Shown here one piece after another: positions 7,455 through 13,739 of a DNA stretch of 13,793 nucleotides; position 1 is the first letter of the stretch, and each line of letters starts with the position of its first letter. The notes under the pieces were generated by a model, which did no database searches, had not been told where the DNA came from, and worked only from the letters and a program-made list of their open reading frames with translations. Both the position numbers and the translations under genes were made by a program. Origin of the DNA: Lentzea aerocolonigenes (GTDB lineage Bacteria > Actinomycetota > Actinomycetes > Mycobacteriales > Pseudonocardiaceae); assembly GCF_000955955.1 (NCBI RefSeq), contig NZ_JYJG01000118.1, forward strand, positions 1 to 13,793. The letters are read 5' to 3'.

Positions 7455-8450
7455 ATGACTGAGCGCAAACCCAGAGTCACCGACTGGCGACTCGTCGTGC
7501 AGTCCCGGTTGGACCGGGTCCGCGCGGATCTTGCTGCGCTCGGGCCGTCCGATCCCGTCGATCCCGAGGGCGACGTGTGGCGGCGCACGGCGGCGGAGCA
7601 GGCGGCGGTGGTCGACGCGATGCTCAGCGACCGGGAGCCGTGGTGGAGCATGGTGCCGTCGTGGTGGTCGGGCTGGTACATCGAACGGGCCTGGCGCGCG
7701 CTGCACGAGGCCGAGGTGGCGACGATCTCGGCCGAGCGCGGGTTCATGGGGCGGTTGCCGGGGTTGCAGGCACGGGTGGCGCAGTACCTCGACGAGGACG
7801 ATCCGCGCCGCCGGGCTCTGGAAGCGTTGCGGCCGGGGGAGTTCACGCCGGCGGTGGAGCGGGCGATCGTGGTGGACGCGCTGCGGGCCGCTTACGACAA
7901 CTCGGACTTCGCGCACGCCGGCTCGCGGGCGTTGCGCAACAAGCTGATCGCGGCGTCGCTGGTGTTGTTCGTGATCAACACAGTTCTGGGCGTGGTGGGC
8001 ATCGTGAAGCCCGGGATCATCCCGCTTTGCGTCGACCCCAAGGAGAACGCGCTGCCGACGGTCTGCCCGGGAGGCACGACCAAGGCGTCCGGTGTGGACG
8101 TGTGGCTGGTGCAGGTGCTCGGCTCGTTCGGGGCGGTGCTGGCCGCGGTGGTGTTGCTCTTACGCCGCCGGCCATCGCTCTCGCCGTACGTGATGATCGG
8201 CTACCAGGCGCTGATCAAGATCATGCTCGGGGCGGCACTGGCGGTGGTCGGGATCCTGGCTCTGGGAGCCGGTGTCACCAGCGGGCTGATCGGGATACCG
8301 TCGGCCGCGGCTCTGCTGCTGTGGGCGGTCATCTTCGGTTACGCACAACAGATCGGCACCCGGTTGCTCGACAAGTACACGGACGAGGTGCTGGACCAGG
8401 CGCGGCCGCTGCCGGACACGCCGGACGGCCCGCGGGTGGTGCCGCGATGA
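7455..8450 (+). CDS. Polytopic membrane protein of unknown function
   Basis: This 331-aa protein is not one I recognise. Residues 1-160 are soluble, probably cytoplasmic, and rich in Trp/Arg/Glu, with a notable EPWWSMVPSWWSGWYIERAW stretch at 61-80. Four hydrophobic spans follow near 164-184, 215-236, 255-275 and 280-300, then a charged tail (about 301-331). The loop between spans 1 and 2 has two cysteines (C192, C204) that could form a disulfide if extracytoplasmic. The ATG at 7455 is chosen because it sits one promoter-length after the PafBC-like element; the upstream GTG at 7389 would translate that promoter. The ATGA overlap with the next gene implies a functional pair. Confidence 0.8.
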   Translation: MTERKPRVTDWRLVVQSRLDRVRADLAALGPSDPVDPEGDVWRRTAAEQAAVVDAMLSDREPWWSMVPSWWSGWYIERAWRALHEAEVATISAERGFMGRLPGLQARVAQYLDEDDPRRRALEALRPGEFTPAVERAIVVDALRAAYDNSDFAHAGSRALRNKLIAASLVLFVINTVLGVVGIVKPGIIPLCVDPKENALPTVCPGGTTKASGVDVWLVQVLGSFGAVLAAVVLLLRRRPSLSPYVMIGYQALIKIMLGAALAVVGILALGAGVTSGLIGIPSAAALLLWAVIFGYAQQIGTRLLDKYTDEVLDQARPLPDTPDGPRVVPR

Positions 8451-8734
8451 CCGTGTCGGAGCGCATCGCGGCGCGGGTCGGCCGGGACTTCGGTGAGCGC
8501 GCGTCCGAGGCTCTTGCCGCCCTCGCACTGGCCGAGACCGGCAACCAGGACGTGGAGCGCGTCCACGCCGCCCTGGTGCTGATGGCCGAGGGCAGCGTCG
8601 ACGGGTTGTGGCAGGCCGTCGAGTTGAGCGCGGTGGACTGGCGCGACGTGCTGATGAACGGCGGCCTGGCCGCCGGTGACTGGCCGGAGGTGCTCGAGCG
8701 TGAGTTCGGGCCGGTCAGCGGCGTTCGTAGCTGA
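8447..8734 (+). CDS. Small conserved-type hypothetical protein coupled to the membrane protein
   Basis: This 95-aa acidic soluble protein has no signal peptide or membrane span and starts MTVSERIAARVGRDFG. A helical middle (ERASEALAALALAETGNQDVERVHAALVLMAEGS) leads to a tryptophan-containing C-terminal part (DWRDVLMNGGLAAGDWPEVL). I have the impression of similar small proteins in many actinobacteria but know no function. The ATG overlaps the stop of the membrane protein by 4 bp (ATGA). The much longer open frame in which it sits is only the shadow of the membrane gene. Its last 20 bp overlap the end of the opposing acetyltransferase gene. Confidence 0.75.
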   Translation: MTVSERIAARVGRDFGERASEALAALALAETGNQDVERVHAALVLMAEGSVDGLWQAVELSAVDWRDVLMNGGLAAGDWPEVLEREFGPVSGVRS

Positions 8735-9185
8735 GCAGTTCGTCGGTGCTGCCGTACTGGGTGAAGCCCGCCTTCTCGAGCACGCGTGCGGAGGCCGGGT
8801 TGGTGCGCTCGACGCTGGCGTGCACGGTGTGGACCTCGTCCGAGGCCAGCGCGAAGGAAGCCAGCGCGGCGGCTGCCTCTGAGGCGTAGCCACGTCCCTG
8901 GCGCGACGGCACCACGCCGTAGCCGATCTCGACACGACCATCGGAAGGAGGCCAGAACAGGCCCAGAGACCCCACAACTTCAGACGTGGCCCGCTCGATG
9001 ATCAGCCGGTGCCCGAACGGCGAGAGCCAGGCCGGGTTCTCCGCGATCACACCGGCGATGACGGTGTCGCCTTCCGCGGGGAAGTCGTCGGCCCACGAGG
9101 GCTGGCGCGAGGCCTCCACCACGGCCTTGACGTCGAGTGCGTCCCACGGACGCAGGATCAGGCGGTCTGTCACAAGATCGGGCAC
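8715..9185 (-). CDS. GNAT-family N-acetyltransferase (RimJ/RimL-like)
   Basis: This 156-aa acyl-CoA-dependent acetyltransferase begins TDRLILRPWDALD, the typical start of the RimJ/RimL branch. The acetyl-CoA pyrophosphate loop is at VVPSRQGRGYASEAA (the Q/RxxGxG/A motif) and the closing NPASARVLEKAGF motif is present. The substrate could be a protein N-terminus, an antibiotic or a small metabolite. The GTG at 9185 is 9 bp after the stop of the ParB-like gene, so it is probably the last gene of a three-gene operon. Its 3' end overlaps the 95-aa gene on the other strand by 20 bp. Confidence 0.9.
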   Translation of the reverse strand: MPDLVTDRLILRPWDALDVKAVVEASRQPSWADDFPAEGDTVIAGVIAENPAWLSPFGHRLIIERATSEVVGSLGLFWPPSDGRVEIGYGVVPSRQGRGYASEAAAALASFALASDEVHTVHASVERTNPASARVLEKAGFTQYGSTDELLSYERR

Positions 9186-9194
9186 CGGCGCACG

Positions 9195-10061
9195 CTAACC
9201 GCGATGGCCTCGGGCGTGCGACTGGGTTTCCTCGCGCACGGCGTTGATCACCTCGGCGTCCCAGCGGTGCGTGCGGATCAGCCGGTAGCGCTCCGCCGCC
9301 ACCCACATGTAGGCCTCGGTCTCGGTGCGGTCGCCGATCATGTCAGCCTGCCGCAGCATCGCCACGACCGGCTTGTACTCGTCCGAGTACCACCTGCGCG
9401 CGACCTCCGACCGGTCGAGGAACGTGCACGAGTCCTGCGAGAGCCGGAAGCCCCAGGCCTCGATGTGCTCGCCCAGTTCGGCGTAGTCCCAGGGGTCGGA
9501 CAGGACGACGGCCGCGCGGGCCTCGCCGTTCAGCGGCACGCGCTCGAGGAACAGGCGCCGGTAGTCCTTCACGATCAGGTCGCCGCGGTACCGGATGCCG
9601 GAGGAGTTGATCCGGGTGATCACCTGTGTCACGTACGCGTCGATCACCGACAGGCCCAGAGCGTGCGCCACGGACACCCGGTGGTGGCCGTCGACGATGA
9701 AGTGCAGCTCACCGATCCGGTACACCTCGATCGGCGGCACGCTCTCGCCGCGACGGGCAGCCAGGGCCAGGCGTTGCCAGCGCTCGCGGACGCGGCCGGA
9801 AGTCGGGCGGAAGCGGCGGTCGAAGTCGCGGGTGCGATCGACGCTGCCCACGATCGAGTCCAGCCGGATGGACTGCAGGCCCAGGCGCTTCTCGGACACC
9901 ATGCCCAGGGCGTCCACGACCTCGTGGAACGGCAGCATGATGTTCACGTCGTCCGGCTCGCGGCGCAGCCAGGCCGCCAGCCGCGACATCACCTGGCGGC
10001 GCCGCGCCCTCAAAAAATCGTTCTCCGCGTCGGCAACGGGAAAGCCGGTGTCACGTCTCAT
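9195..10061 (-). CDS. ParB/Srx-fold domain protein
   Basis: This 288-aa protein has a central ParB-N/sulfiredoxin-like domain (about 60-150): SIRLDSIVGSV at the start, VPPIEVYRIGELHFIVDGHHRVSVAHALG in the core. DGHHR (124-128) occupies the place of the GxxR(R) nucleotide-binding box of ParB. No ParB-type helix-turn-helix region is evident, so a chromosome-partitioning role is doubtful. The family also includes nucleases, CTPases and kinases. The C-terminal half (about 150-288) has no motif I recognise. The ATG at 10061 overlaps the phosphoesterase gene by 11 bp, indicating co-translation; M25 is a possible alternative start. Confidence 0.75.
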   Translation of the reverse strand: MRRDTGFPVADAENDFLRARRRQVMSRLAAWLRREPDDVNIMLPFHEVVDALGMVSEKRLGLQSIRLDSIVGSVDRTRDFDRRFRPTSGRVRERWQRLALAARRGESVPPIEVYRIGELHFIVDGHHRVSVAHALGLSVIDAYVTQVITRINSSGIRYRGDLIVKDYRRLFLERVPLNGEARAAVVLSDPWDYAELGEHIEAWGFRLSQDSCTFLDRSEVARRWYSDEYKPVVAMLRQADMIGDRTETEAYMWVAAERYRLIRTHRWDAEVINAVREETQSHARGHRG

Positions 10062-10722
10062 CGCGAACCCCCGAGATGTCCAGCACCTTCCAAGGAACCA
10101 CGTTCACCACGCGCGTGGAGCCCAGCACGCGGTCCGGCCGAGGAACACCGTGCGGATGGATGTGGCCGTGCAGCAGCAACGAAGGCTGCAACCGCGAGAC
10201 CAGCGACGACAAACACGAGAACCCCCGGTGCGGCGCGTCCGGTTCGTCGCCGCAGCCGAGAGGGGGCGAGTGGGTCAGCAGCACGTCCACGCCACGTCCG
10301 TCCCGCAGCCTGCGCCAACCCGCCAGCCGGGACACCCGGCGGGCGCGGCGAGCCTGCTGCCGTTCCGTCCACTGGTTCGGGCCCTTGTTGTAGCGGATCG
10401 AACCACCGAGACCGGCGATGCGCAGGCCGGCGACGTCGATCACGCGTTCGTCCGCGTTCACCGCACCGGTTGGACCTGGCCAGCGGACCGGGATGCCCGA
10501 CTTGGTCCACAGGCCGCGCACGTTCGAATAGCCGGACAGATCGGCGTCGTGGTTGCCCGGGACGAACACGAGTGGCTTGTCCAGCGCGTTGGCCAGGTGC
10601 TCCAGGTAGTCGAACGGCAGGTCGCCCGCCGCCACGATCAGGTCCACGCCCGCATGCGCATGCACCTGATCAGTCCACAACTGTTCGACCACTTCGTCCG
10701 CGACTGCCAGGACCCGAGGCAT
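10051..10722 (-). CDS. Calcineurin-like metallophosphoesterase
   Basis: This 223-aa predicted two-metal phosphoesterase shows GDL (33-35), GNHD (56-59), H151 in LLTHSPP, and GHIHPHG (186-192). The first motif, normally DxH, reads VADEV: D9 is present but the histidine is replaced by V11, which may alter the metal site or be normal for this subfamily. The ATG at 10722 is preferred to the TTG at 10740 because the beta-strand PRVLAVADE should follow directly. A TACGCT (-10-like, reverse strand of 10730-10735) lies 7 bp upstream of the ATG, which suggests a leaderless transcript. It is the first gene of the phosphoesterase / ParB-like / acetyltransferase operon. Substrate unknown. Confidence 0.87.
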   Translation of the reverse strand: MPRVLAVADEVVEQLWTDQVHAHAGVDLIVAAGDLPFDYLEHLANALDKPLVFVPGNHDADLSGYSNVRGLWTKSGIPVRWPGPTGAVNADERVIDVAGLRIAGLGGSIRYNKGPNQWTERQQARRARRVSRLAGWRRLRDGRGVDVLLTHSPPLGCGDEPDAPHRGFSCLSSLVSRLQPSLLLHGHIHPHGVPRPDRVLGSTRVVNVVPWKVLDISGVRDET

Positions 10723-10751
10723 GAAAGCCAGCGTAATCAAGCTTTCCCCAG

Positions 10752-11879
10752 ATGACGCGGGACAGTGCGCCCACTAGCGTCAACGGGGTGCTTGCCGAGC
10801 TGTTCGCCGCGGACGCGGGGGCGCCCCGCGACCGCAGTCCGCTGACCAGACGACTCATCGAGGACGCGGCCGAAGACCTGAGAAGAGGCGGCGTCACCAC
10901 CAAGATCATGGCGGGCTCCCAGCGCGACCGGGACGGCACCATGCCCGGTCTGCGGTTCGCGGGCGCCGTGCACCGGCTCGTGCTCGAAGGCCGTGCGCCA
11001 GGGCTCGCGAAGCACTACCCGTCCGTCGGAGGCCAGCCCGACCTCGAGACGTTGTGGGAAGACGCGCTGCCCGTTCTCAACGAGCACGCGGACCTGCTCA
11101 GGCAGCGGATCAGCGCCACGACCGTGCAGACCAACGAGCCTGCCCGCAGCGCACCCCTCTACGGCGGCCTGATGGTCGCCGCTCAGGAAGCCGCGAAGGC
11201 CGCCGGCCGCACAGTCCCGTTCTGCGTCCGGCTGCTGGAGGTCGGCGCGAGCGGCGGGCTCAACCTGCGTCCGCACCACGTCGGCTACCGGCTCGACGAC
11301 GGCACCGTGCTCGGCGACCCGGGCAGTGTTCTCGTCTTCGACCCGCAGTGGACCGGCAGGCCTCCCGCCGACCTGAGCCACCGGCTGCGCGTCGTCGGCA
11401 GAGCGGGCTGCGACCTCACCCCGGTCGACGTGTCCACAGAGGACGGACGGCTGCACCTCACCTCGTTCGTCTGGGCGGACCAGGTCGACCGGTTGAACCG
11501 CCTGAGAGACGCGCTGGACCTCGCCGCAACGGACCCGGTGAAGGTGGACTGCTCAGCAGGCCCGGAATGGCTTGCCAAACAGCTCGCCCGCTCCGAACGC
11601 GATGTGCTCACCGTCGTGTGGCATTCCGTGGTGTGGCAGTACGTCTCGCCCGCCGACCGGGCGATGGGACGGGCCGTGCTGGCCGACGCCGCCGCGAAGG
11701 CGACGCCCACGACACCGTTGGCGCTGCTGGTGTTCGAGTCGCGAAGGTCGGACGACGCTGAGGAGGGCTACCGGTTCGAGCTGCTGCTCAAGCTCTGGCC
11801 GGCCGGGCTCTCGTTCAACCTCGGGTACGGCAGCGGCCACGGCGCGCCGTTCACCTGGAACGTCACCCCTTGGGAATGA
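10752..11879 (+). CDS. DUF2332 family protein
   Basis: This 375-aa cytoplasmic protein of the uncharacterised DUF2332 family is recognised by the central FCVRLLEVGASGGLNLRPHH and by the C-terminal WHSVVWQYVS and FNLGYGSGHGAPF. The LEVGASGGLNL segment resembles the glycine-rich motif I of SAM-dependent methyltransferases, and VDCSAGPEWL may belong to the same fold, but no activity is established. The ATG at 10752 is the first in frame; GTG at 10788 is an alternative with a better-placed G-run. The gene diverges from the phosphoesterase gene with only 29 bp between them, so the two promoters must overlap. Its last 17 bp overlap the end of the opposing 125-aa gene. Confidence 0.86.
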   Translation: MTRDSAPTSVNGVLAELFAADAGAPRDRSPLTRRLIEDAAEDLRRGGVTTKIMAGSQRDRDGTMPGLRFAGAVHRLVLEGRAPGLAKHYPSVGGQPDLETLWEDALPVLNEHADLLRQRISATTVQTNEPARSAPLYGGLMVAAQEAAKAAGRTVPFCVRLLEVGASGGLNLRPHHVGYRLDDGTVLGDPGSVLVFDPQWTGRPPADLSHRLRVVGRAGCDLTPVDVSTEDGRLHLTSFVWADQVDRLNRLRDALDLAATDPVKVDCSAGPEWLAKQLARSERDVLTVVWHSVVWQYVSPADRAMGRAVLADAAAKATPTTPLALLVFESRRSDDAEEGYRFELLLKLWPAGLSFNLGYGSGHGAPFTWNVTPWE

Positions 11880-12240
11880 CGACCGGGTTCACCACGAAGC
11901 GCCCGTCGTGTTCCTCGACGGGCAACCGGAAATCGCCGTGCGAACCGGCGCGGGTGAACTCCACGACGACAGCGCCGTCGCGGTAGAGCCCGCGGTCCAC
12001 GTCCGCCGCGGTGAACTGCCCGACGGTCGAGCGCGCCACGTCCTCGCCGCCGACCGCGAGCAACGGCTGCAGCTTGTGGAAGTCGTGTGCCCGCAAGGCG
12101 TTCGTGACGTCGACAGCCAGCTCGTCCGGGGTCGGCGCGCCCGGATCCGGCCACGCCGCGATGCACACGAACACCATCGCCAGCCAGCCGGCCGGGAACA
12201 CCAGCAGCCAGAACCTGAGGTTCGTCAGCCGCTCGTACAC
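11863..12240 (-). CDS. Membrane-anchored small protein of unknown function
   Basis: This 125-aa protein has one N-terminal span (about residues 10-30, RFWLLVFPAGWLAMVFVCIA) and a ~95-residue domain predicted outside or at the membrane (TPDELAVDVTNALRAHDFHKL ... FRLPVEEHDGRFVVNPVV). The domain's helix-then-strands pattern recalls NTF2-like/DUF4878 domains, a weak impression only. The GTG at 12240 comes 1 bp after the stop of the 31-aa ORF, so initiation is probably by coupling. Its first 31 residues align without gaps to that small protein at 15 identical positions, indicating duplication. It is the last gene of the corA-side cluster. Confidence 0.78.
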   Translation of the reverse strand: MYERLTNLRFWLLVFPAGWLAMVFVCIAAWPDPGAPTPDELAVDVTNALRAHDFHKLQPLLAVGGEDVARSTVGQFTAADVDRGLYRDGAVVVEFTRAGSHGDFRLPVEEHDGRFVVNPVVIPKG

Positions 12241-12241
12241 G

Positions 12242-12337
12242 TCAGGGCGTCCCCGAGATCAGCACGAACACGGTGGTGATCCAGCAGAGCAGGAACGCGA
12301 GGATCCAGAACCGGACGTTGGTCAGCAATCTGGTCAT
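12242..12337 (-). CDS. 31-aa single-span membrane protein
   Basis: This short ORF (ATG 12337, TGA 12244-12242) encodes one hydrophobic span (RFWILAFLLCWITTVFVLI) with a short basic N-terminus (MTRLLTNVR). Support: a good ribosome site (GAAGGG, 7 nt before the ATG), placement 1 bp before the next gene, and clear similarity to that gene's N-terminus (TN-RFW-L-F, VFV-I patterns; 15 of 31 identical). It starts 43 bp after the corA stop. It may be a free-standing partner of the 125-aa protein, a CorA-associated small protein or a remnant of duplication. Confidence 0.72.
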   Translation of the reverse strand: MTRLLTNVRFWILAFLLCWITTVFVLISGTP

Positions 12338-12368
12338 GACAGAGCCCTTCTACCACGAACAAAGCGAG

Positions 12369-12398
12369 CGAAATCGGGAGTTACAGCCAGCGATTTCG
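12369..12398 (-). terminator. Stem-loop spanning the corA stop codon, possible weak terminator
   Basis: CGAAATCG (12369-12376) and CGATTTCG (12391-12398) form an exact 8-bp stem with a 14-nt loop containing the corA stop. On the corA transcript the stem is followed by CTCGCTTTGTTCG, a modest T-rich stretch. It may reduce read-through into the two small downstream genes or protect the corA mRNA end. Confidence 0.4.
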
Positions 12399-13451
12399 GC
12401 GCAATATTCGGTAGAGCGTCAGGCAGGCGATGAGGACGAGCGACATCACCAAGGGGTAGCCGAACTTCCACTTCAGTTCGGGCATGTAGTCGAAGTTCAT
12501 GCCGTACACGCCGACGACCATGGTCGGCACGGAGATGATCGCGACCCAGGCGGTGATCTTGCGCATGTCGGTGTTCTGCTGCAGCGTGATCTTCGCGAGC
12601 ACCGCGTCGACCAGCGTGGTCAGCAGCTCGTCGAACGCCGTGACGCGCTCGGAGACCTCGGTGAGGTGGTCGTCGACGTCGCGGAAGAACGCCCGCACCT
12701 GCTCGGGGATGAGCGGCGTGTAGCCCTCTGCCAAGCGGCGCAACGGGTTCGCGAGCGGCATGACCGCGCGGCGCAGTTCCACGACCTCGCGCTTGAACAT
12801 GTAGATCTGCTCCGCGCTCACCTCGGTGCGCGGCGCGAAGACCCGCTCCTCCATGCGGTCGATGTCGTCCTCGATGTGGTCGGTCACCTCGAGGTAGTTG
12901 TCGACGACGTGGTCGGAAATCGCGTGCAGCACCGCGGAAGGACCGATCTCCAGGCGCTCCGGGTCGTCCTCCATCTCGTGGCGCAGCTTGGACAGGCCGG
13001 AGTGGTTGCCGTGCCGCACCGTGATGACGAAGTCCTTGCCCAGGAACACCATGATCTCGCCGGACTCGACGATCTCGTTGGCGGTGTCGGGGGACTCGTT
13101 CGTCACGTAGCGGACGGTCTTGAAGACCATGAACAGCGTGTTGTCGTACCGCTCGAGCTTCGGGCGCTGGTGCGCGTGCACCGCGTCTTCAACGGCGAGC
13201 TCGTGCAGGCCGAACGTCTCCGCGATGCCCTCGATCTGCTCGGCGTCGGGCTCGTGCAGGCCGATCCAGACGAAACCGTCCTTGCGCTTGCGCACTTCCT
13301 TGACGGCGTCGATGTGCGTCCAGCGGCCTGGCAAGCGCTTGCCGTCGATGTAGACCGCGCAGTCGACCACGTAGTGCGACAACGGCACGGAGATGTGCGG
13401 CGCGGGGCGCTGCTGGGCGCCGCGTCCGCGGATCGAGGGCAAGCTGGGCAT
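12381..13451 (-). CDS. corA: CorA-family magnesium/cobalt channel
   Basis: This 356-aa homopentameric inner-membrane divalent-cation channel has a long cytoplasmic N-terminal funnel (about 1-295, with VWIGLHEPDAEQ and HELAVEDAVHAHQRPKLE), then two membrane spans near 299-318 and 331-350. The signature selectivity motif YGMN is at 316-319 and the basic C-terminus is RRNRWL. The ATG at 13451 is chosen over the one at 13472 because an excellent GGAGGAA ribosome site sits 6 nt before it. In M. tuberculosis corA follows sugC in the opposite direction, so this is probably the positional ortholog. Its leader carries a short upstream ORF, suggesting expression control at translation or termination. 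Confidence 0.94.
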   Translation of the reverse strand: MPSLPSIRGRGAQQRPAPHISVPLSHYVVDCAVYIDGKRLPGRWTHIDAVKEVRKRKDGFVWIGLHEPDAEQIEGIAETFGLHELAVEDAVHAHQRPKLERYDNTLFMVFKTVRYVTNESPDTANEIVESGEIMVFLGKDFVITVRHGNHSGLSKLRHEMEDDPERLEIGPSAVLHAISDHVVDNYLEVTDHIEDDIDRMEERVFAPRTEVSAEQIYMFKREVVELRRAVMPLANPLRRLAEGYTPLIPEQVRAFFRDVDDHLTEVSERVTAFDELLTTLVDAVLAKITLQQNTDMRKITAWVAIISVPTMVVGVYGMNFDYMPELKWKFGYPLVMSLVLIACLTLYRILRRNRWL

Positions 13452-13473
13452 GGTGAGTTCCTCCAGGGCCACA

Positions 13474-13502
13474 CGTCGTTCAAGTGCACGAAAAGCACGA
13501 CG
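13474..13502 (-). promoter_or_regulatory. Hairpin in the corA leader upstream of the ribosome site
   Basis: CGTCGT (13474-13479) pairs with ACGACG (13497-13502) around a 17-nt loop, about 10 nt upstream of the corA GGAGGAA site on the transcript. It could be part of a translation- or termination-control structure. The stem is short. Confidence 0.3.
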
Positions 13503-13532
13503 GGCGTCCCTACCGGGGGAAAGCTCAGCGAA

Positions 13533-13546
13533 CTAGAACGATCTAG
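13533..13546 (-). repeat. Small inverted repeat at the upstream-ORF stop codon
   Basis: CTAGA (13533-13537) and TCTAG (13542-13546) form a perfect 5-bp dyad with a 4-nt centre, and the stop codon of the 19-codon ORF lies inside one arm. A ribosome finishing the small ORF would melt it. Confidence 0.35.
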
Positions 13547-13602
13547 CAGGCCACCTCGGTGAGGACGCGCTTGGTACTGGCAGGGTGGGGGTCCTTGCTC
13601 AT
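13543..13602 (-). CDS. 19-aa upstream ORF in the corA leader (putative leader peptide)
   Basis: ATG (13602) to TAG (13543) encodes MSKDPHPASTKRVLTEVAC. A near-perfect Shine-Dalgarno sequence (GAGGAGGTGAGG, reverse strand of about 13611-13622) ends 8 nt before the ATG, the strongest in the window, arguing for real translation. The stop is 91 nt before the corA ATG. Enterobacterial corA and mgtA leaders carry small ORFs (corL, mgtL) that couple translation to transcription termination, and the mgtL peptide is rich in acidic residues and prolines. KDPHP is a loose analogue. It could instead be an independent micro-protein. I know of no described homolog. Confidence 0.6.
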   Translation of the reverse strand: MSKDPHPASTKRVLTEVAC

Positions 13603-13613
13603 TTAGGGGTCCT
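13588..13613. repeat. 8-bp direct repeat flanking the upstream-ORF start codon
   Basis: GGGGTCCT occurs at 13588-13595 and 13606-13613 (AGGACCCC on the transcript strand), start-to-start 18 bp. One copy lies in the ribosome-site region and the other covers codons 3-5 of the small ORF. It may be a protein or RNA-binding site, or chance in G-rich DNA. Confidence 0.4.
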
Positions 13614-13650
13614 CACCTCCTCGGGGCGAAGTCACTGGTGGTGGAAATCC

Positions 13651-13687
13651 TCACACACCGGTTGCCGAGGGTACTCCCTCCGTGTGA
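13651..13687. promoter_or_regulatory. Nested inverted repeats in the corA-maoC gap, with a candidate corA promoter
   Basis: An outer pair TCACAC / GTGTGA (13651-13656, 13682-13687) encloses GAGGG-TACT-CCCTC (13667-13680). On the minus strand, TACCCT (13668-13673) as -10 and GAGACA (13692-13697) as -35, 18 bp apart, form a candidate corA promoter that would give a leader of about 210 nt including the small ORF. A regulator binding the dyad would block it. Confidence 0.3.
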
Positions 13688-13690
13688 AGA

Positions 13691-13711
13691 CTGTCTCCCC
13701 ACCTGGGACAG
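13691..13711. repeat. Inverted repeat upstream of the MaoC-like gene
   Basis: CTGTC(T)CCC at 13691-13699 pairs with GGGACAG at 13705-13711 with one bulged base and a 5-nt loop, 28 bp before the GTG start of the dehydratase gene. It is a possible operator for that gene. It also overlaps the candidate corA -35 element on the other strand. Confidence 0.35.
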
Positions 13712-13739
13712 ATCTCGATCACACGTAGTTGGAGGCGCG

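Noticed and set aside
7577..8446. Long open frame upstream of and in frame with the 95-aa gene
   Set aside because: It overlaps the membrane-protein gene, is Gly/Arg-rich shadow sequence, and the real start is the ATG at 8447 coupled by ATGA.
9195..10061. Calling the ParB-fold gene a chromosome-partitioning parB
   Set aside because: There is no adjacent parA, no evident helix-turn-helix or dimer domain, and no parS-like sites were noticed; only the fold is supported.
9009..10755. Long plus-strand frames opposite the acetyltransferase, ParB-like and phosphoesterase genes
   Set aside because: They are antisense to three motif-bearing genes and show no domain.
12273..13562. A 429-codon plus-strand frame opposite corA
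   Set aside because: Shadow of corA; the composition (Val/His/Asp/Arg repeats) mirrors the complementary codons and no domain is visible.
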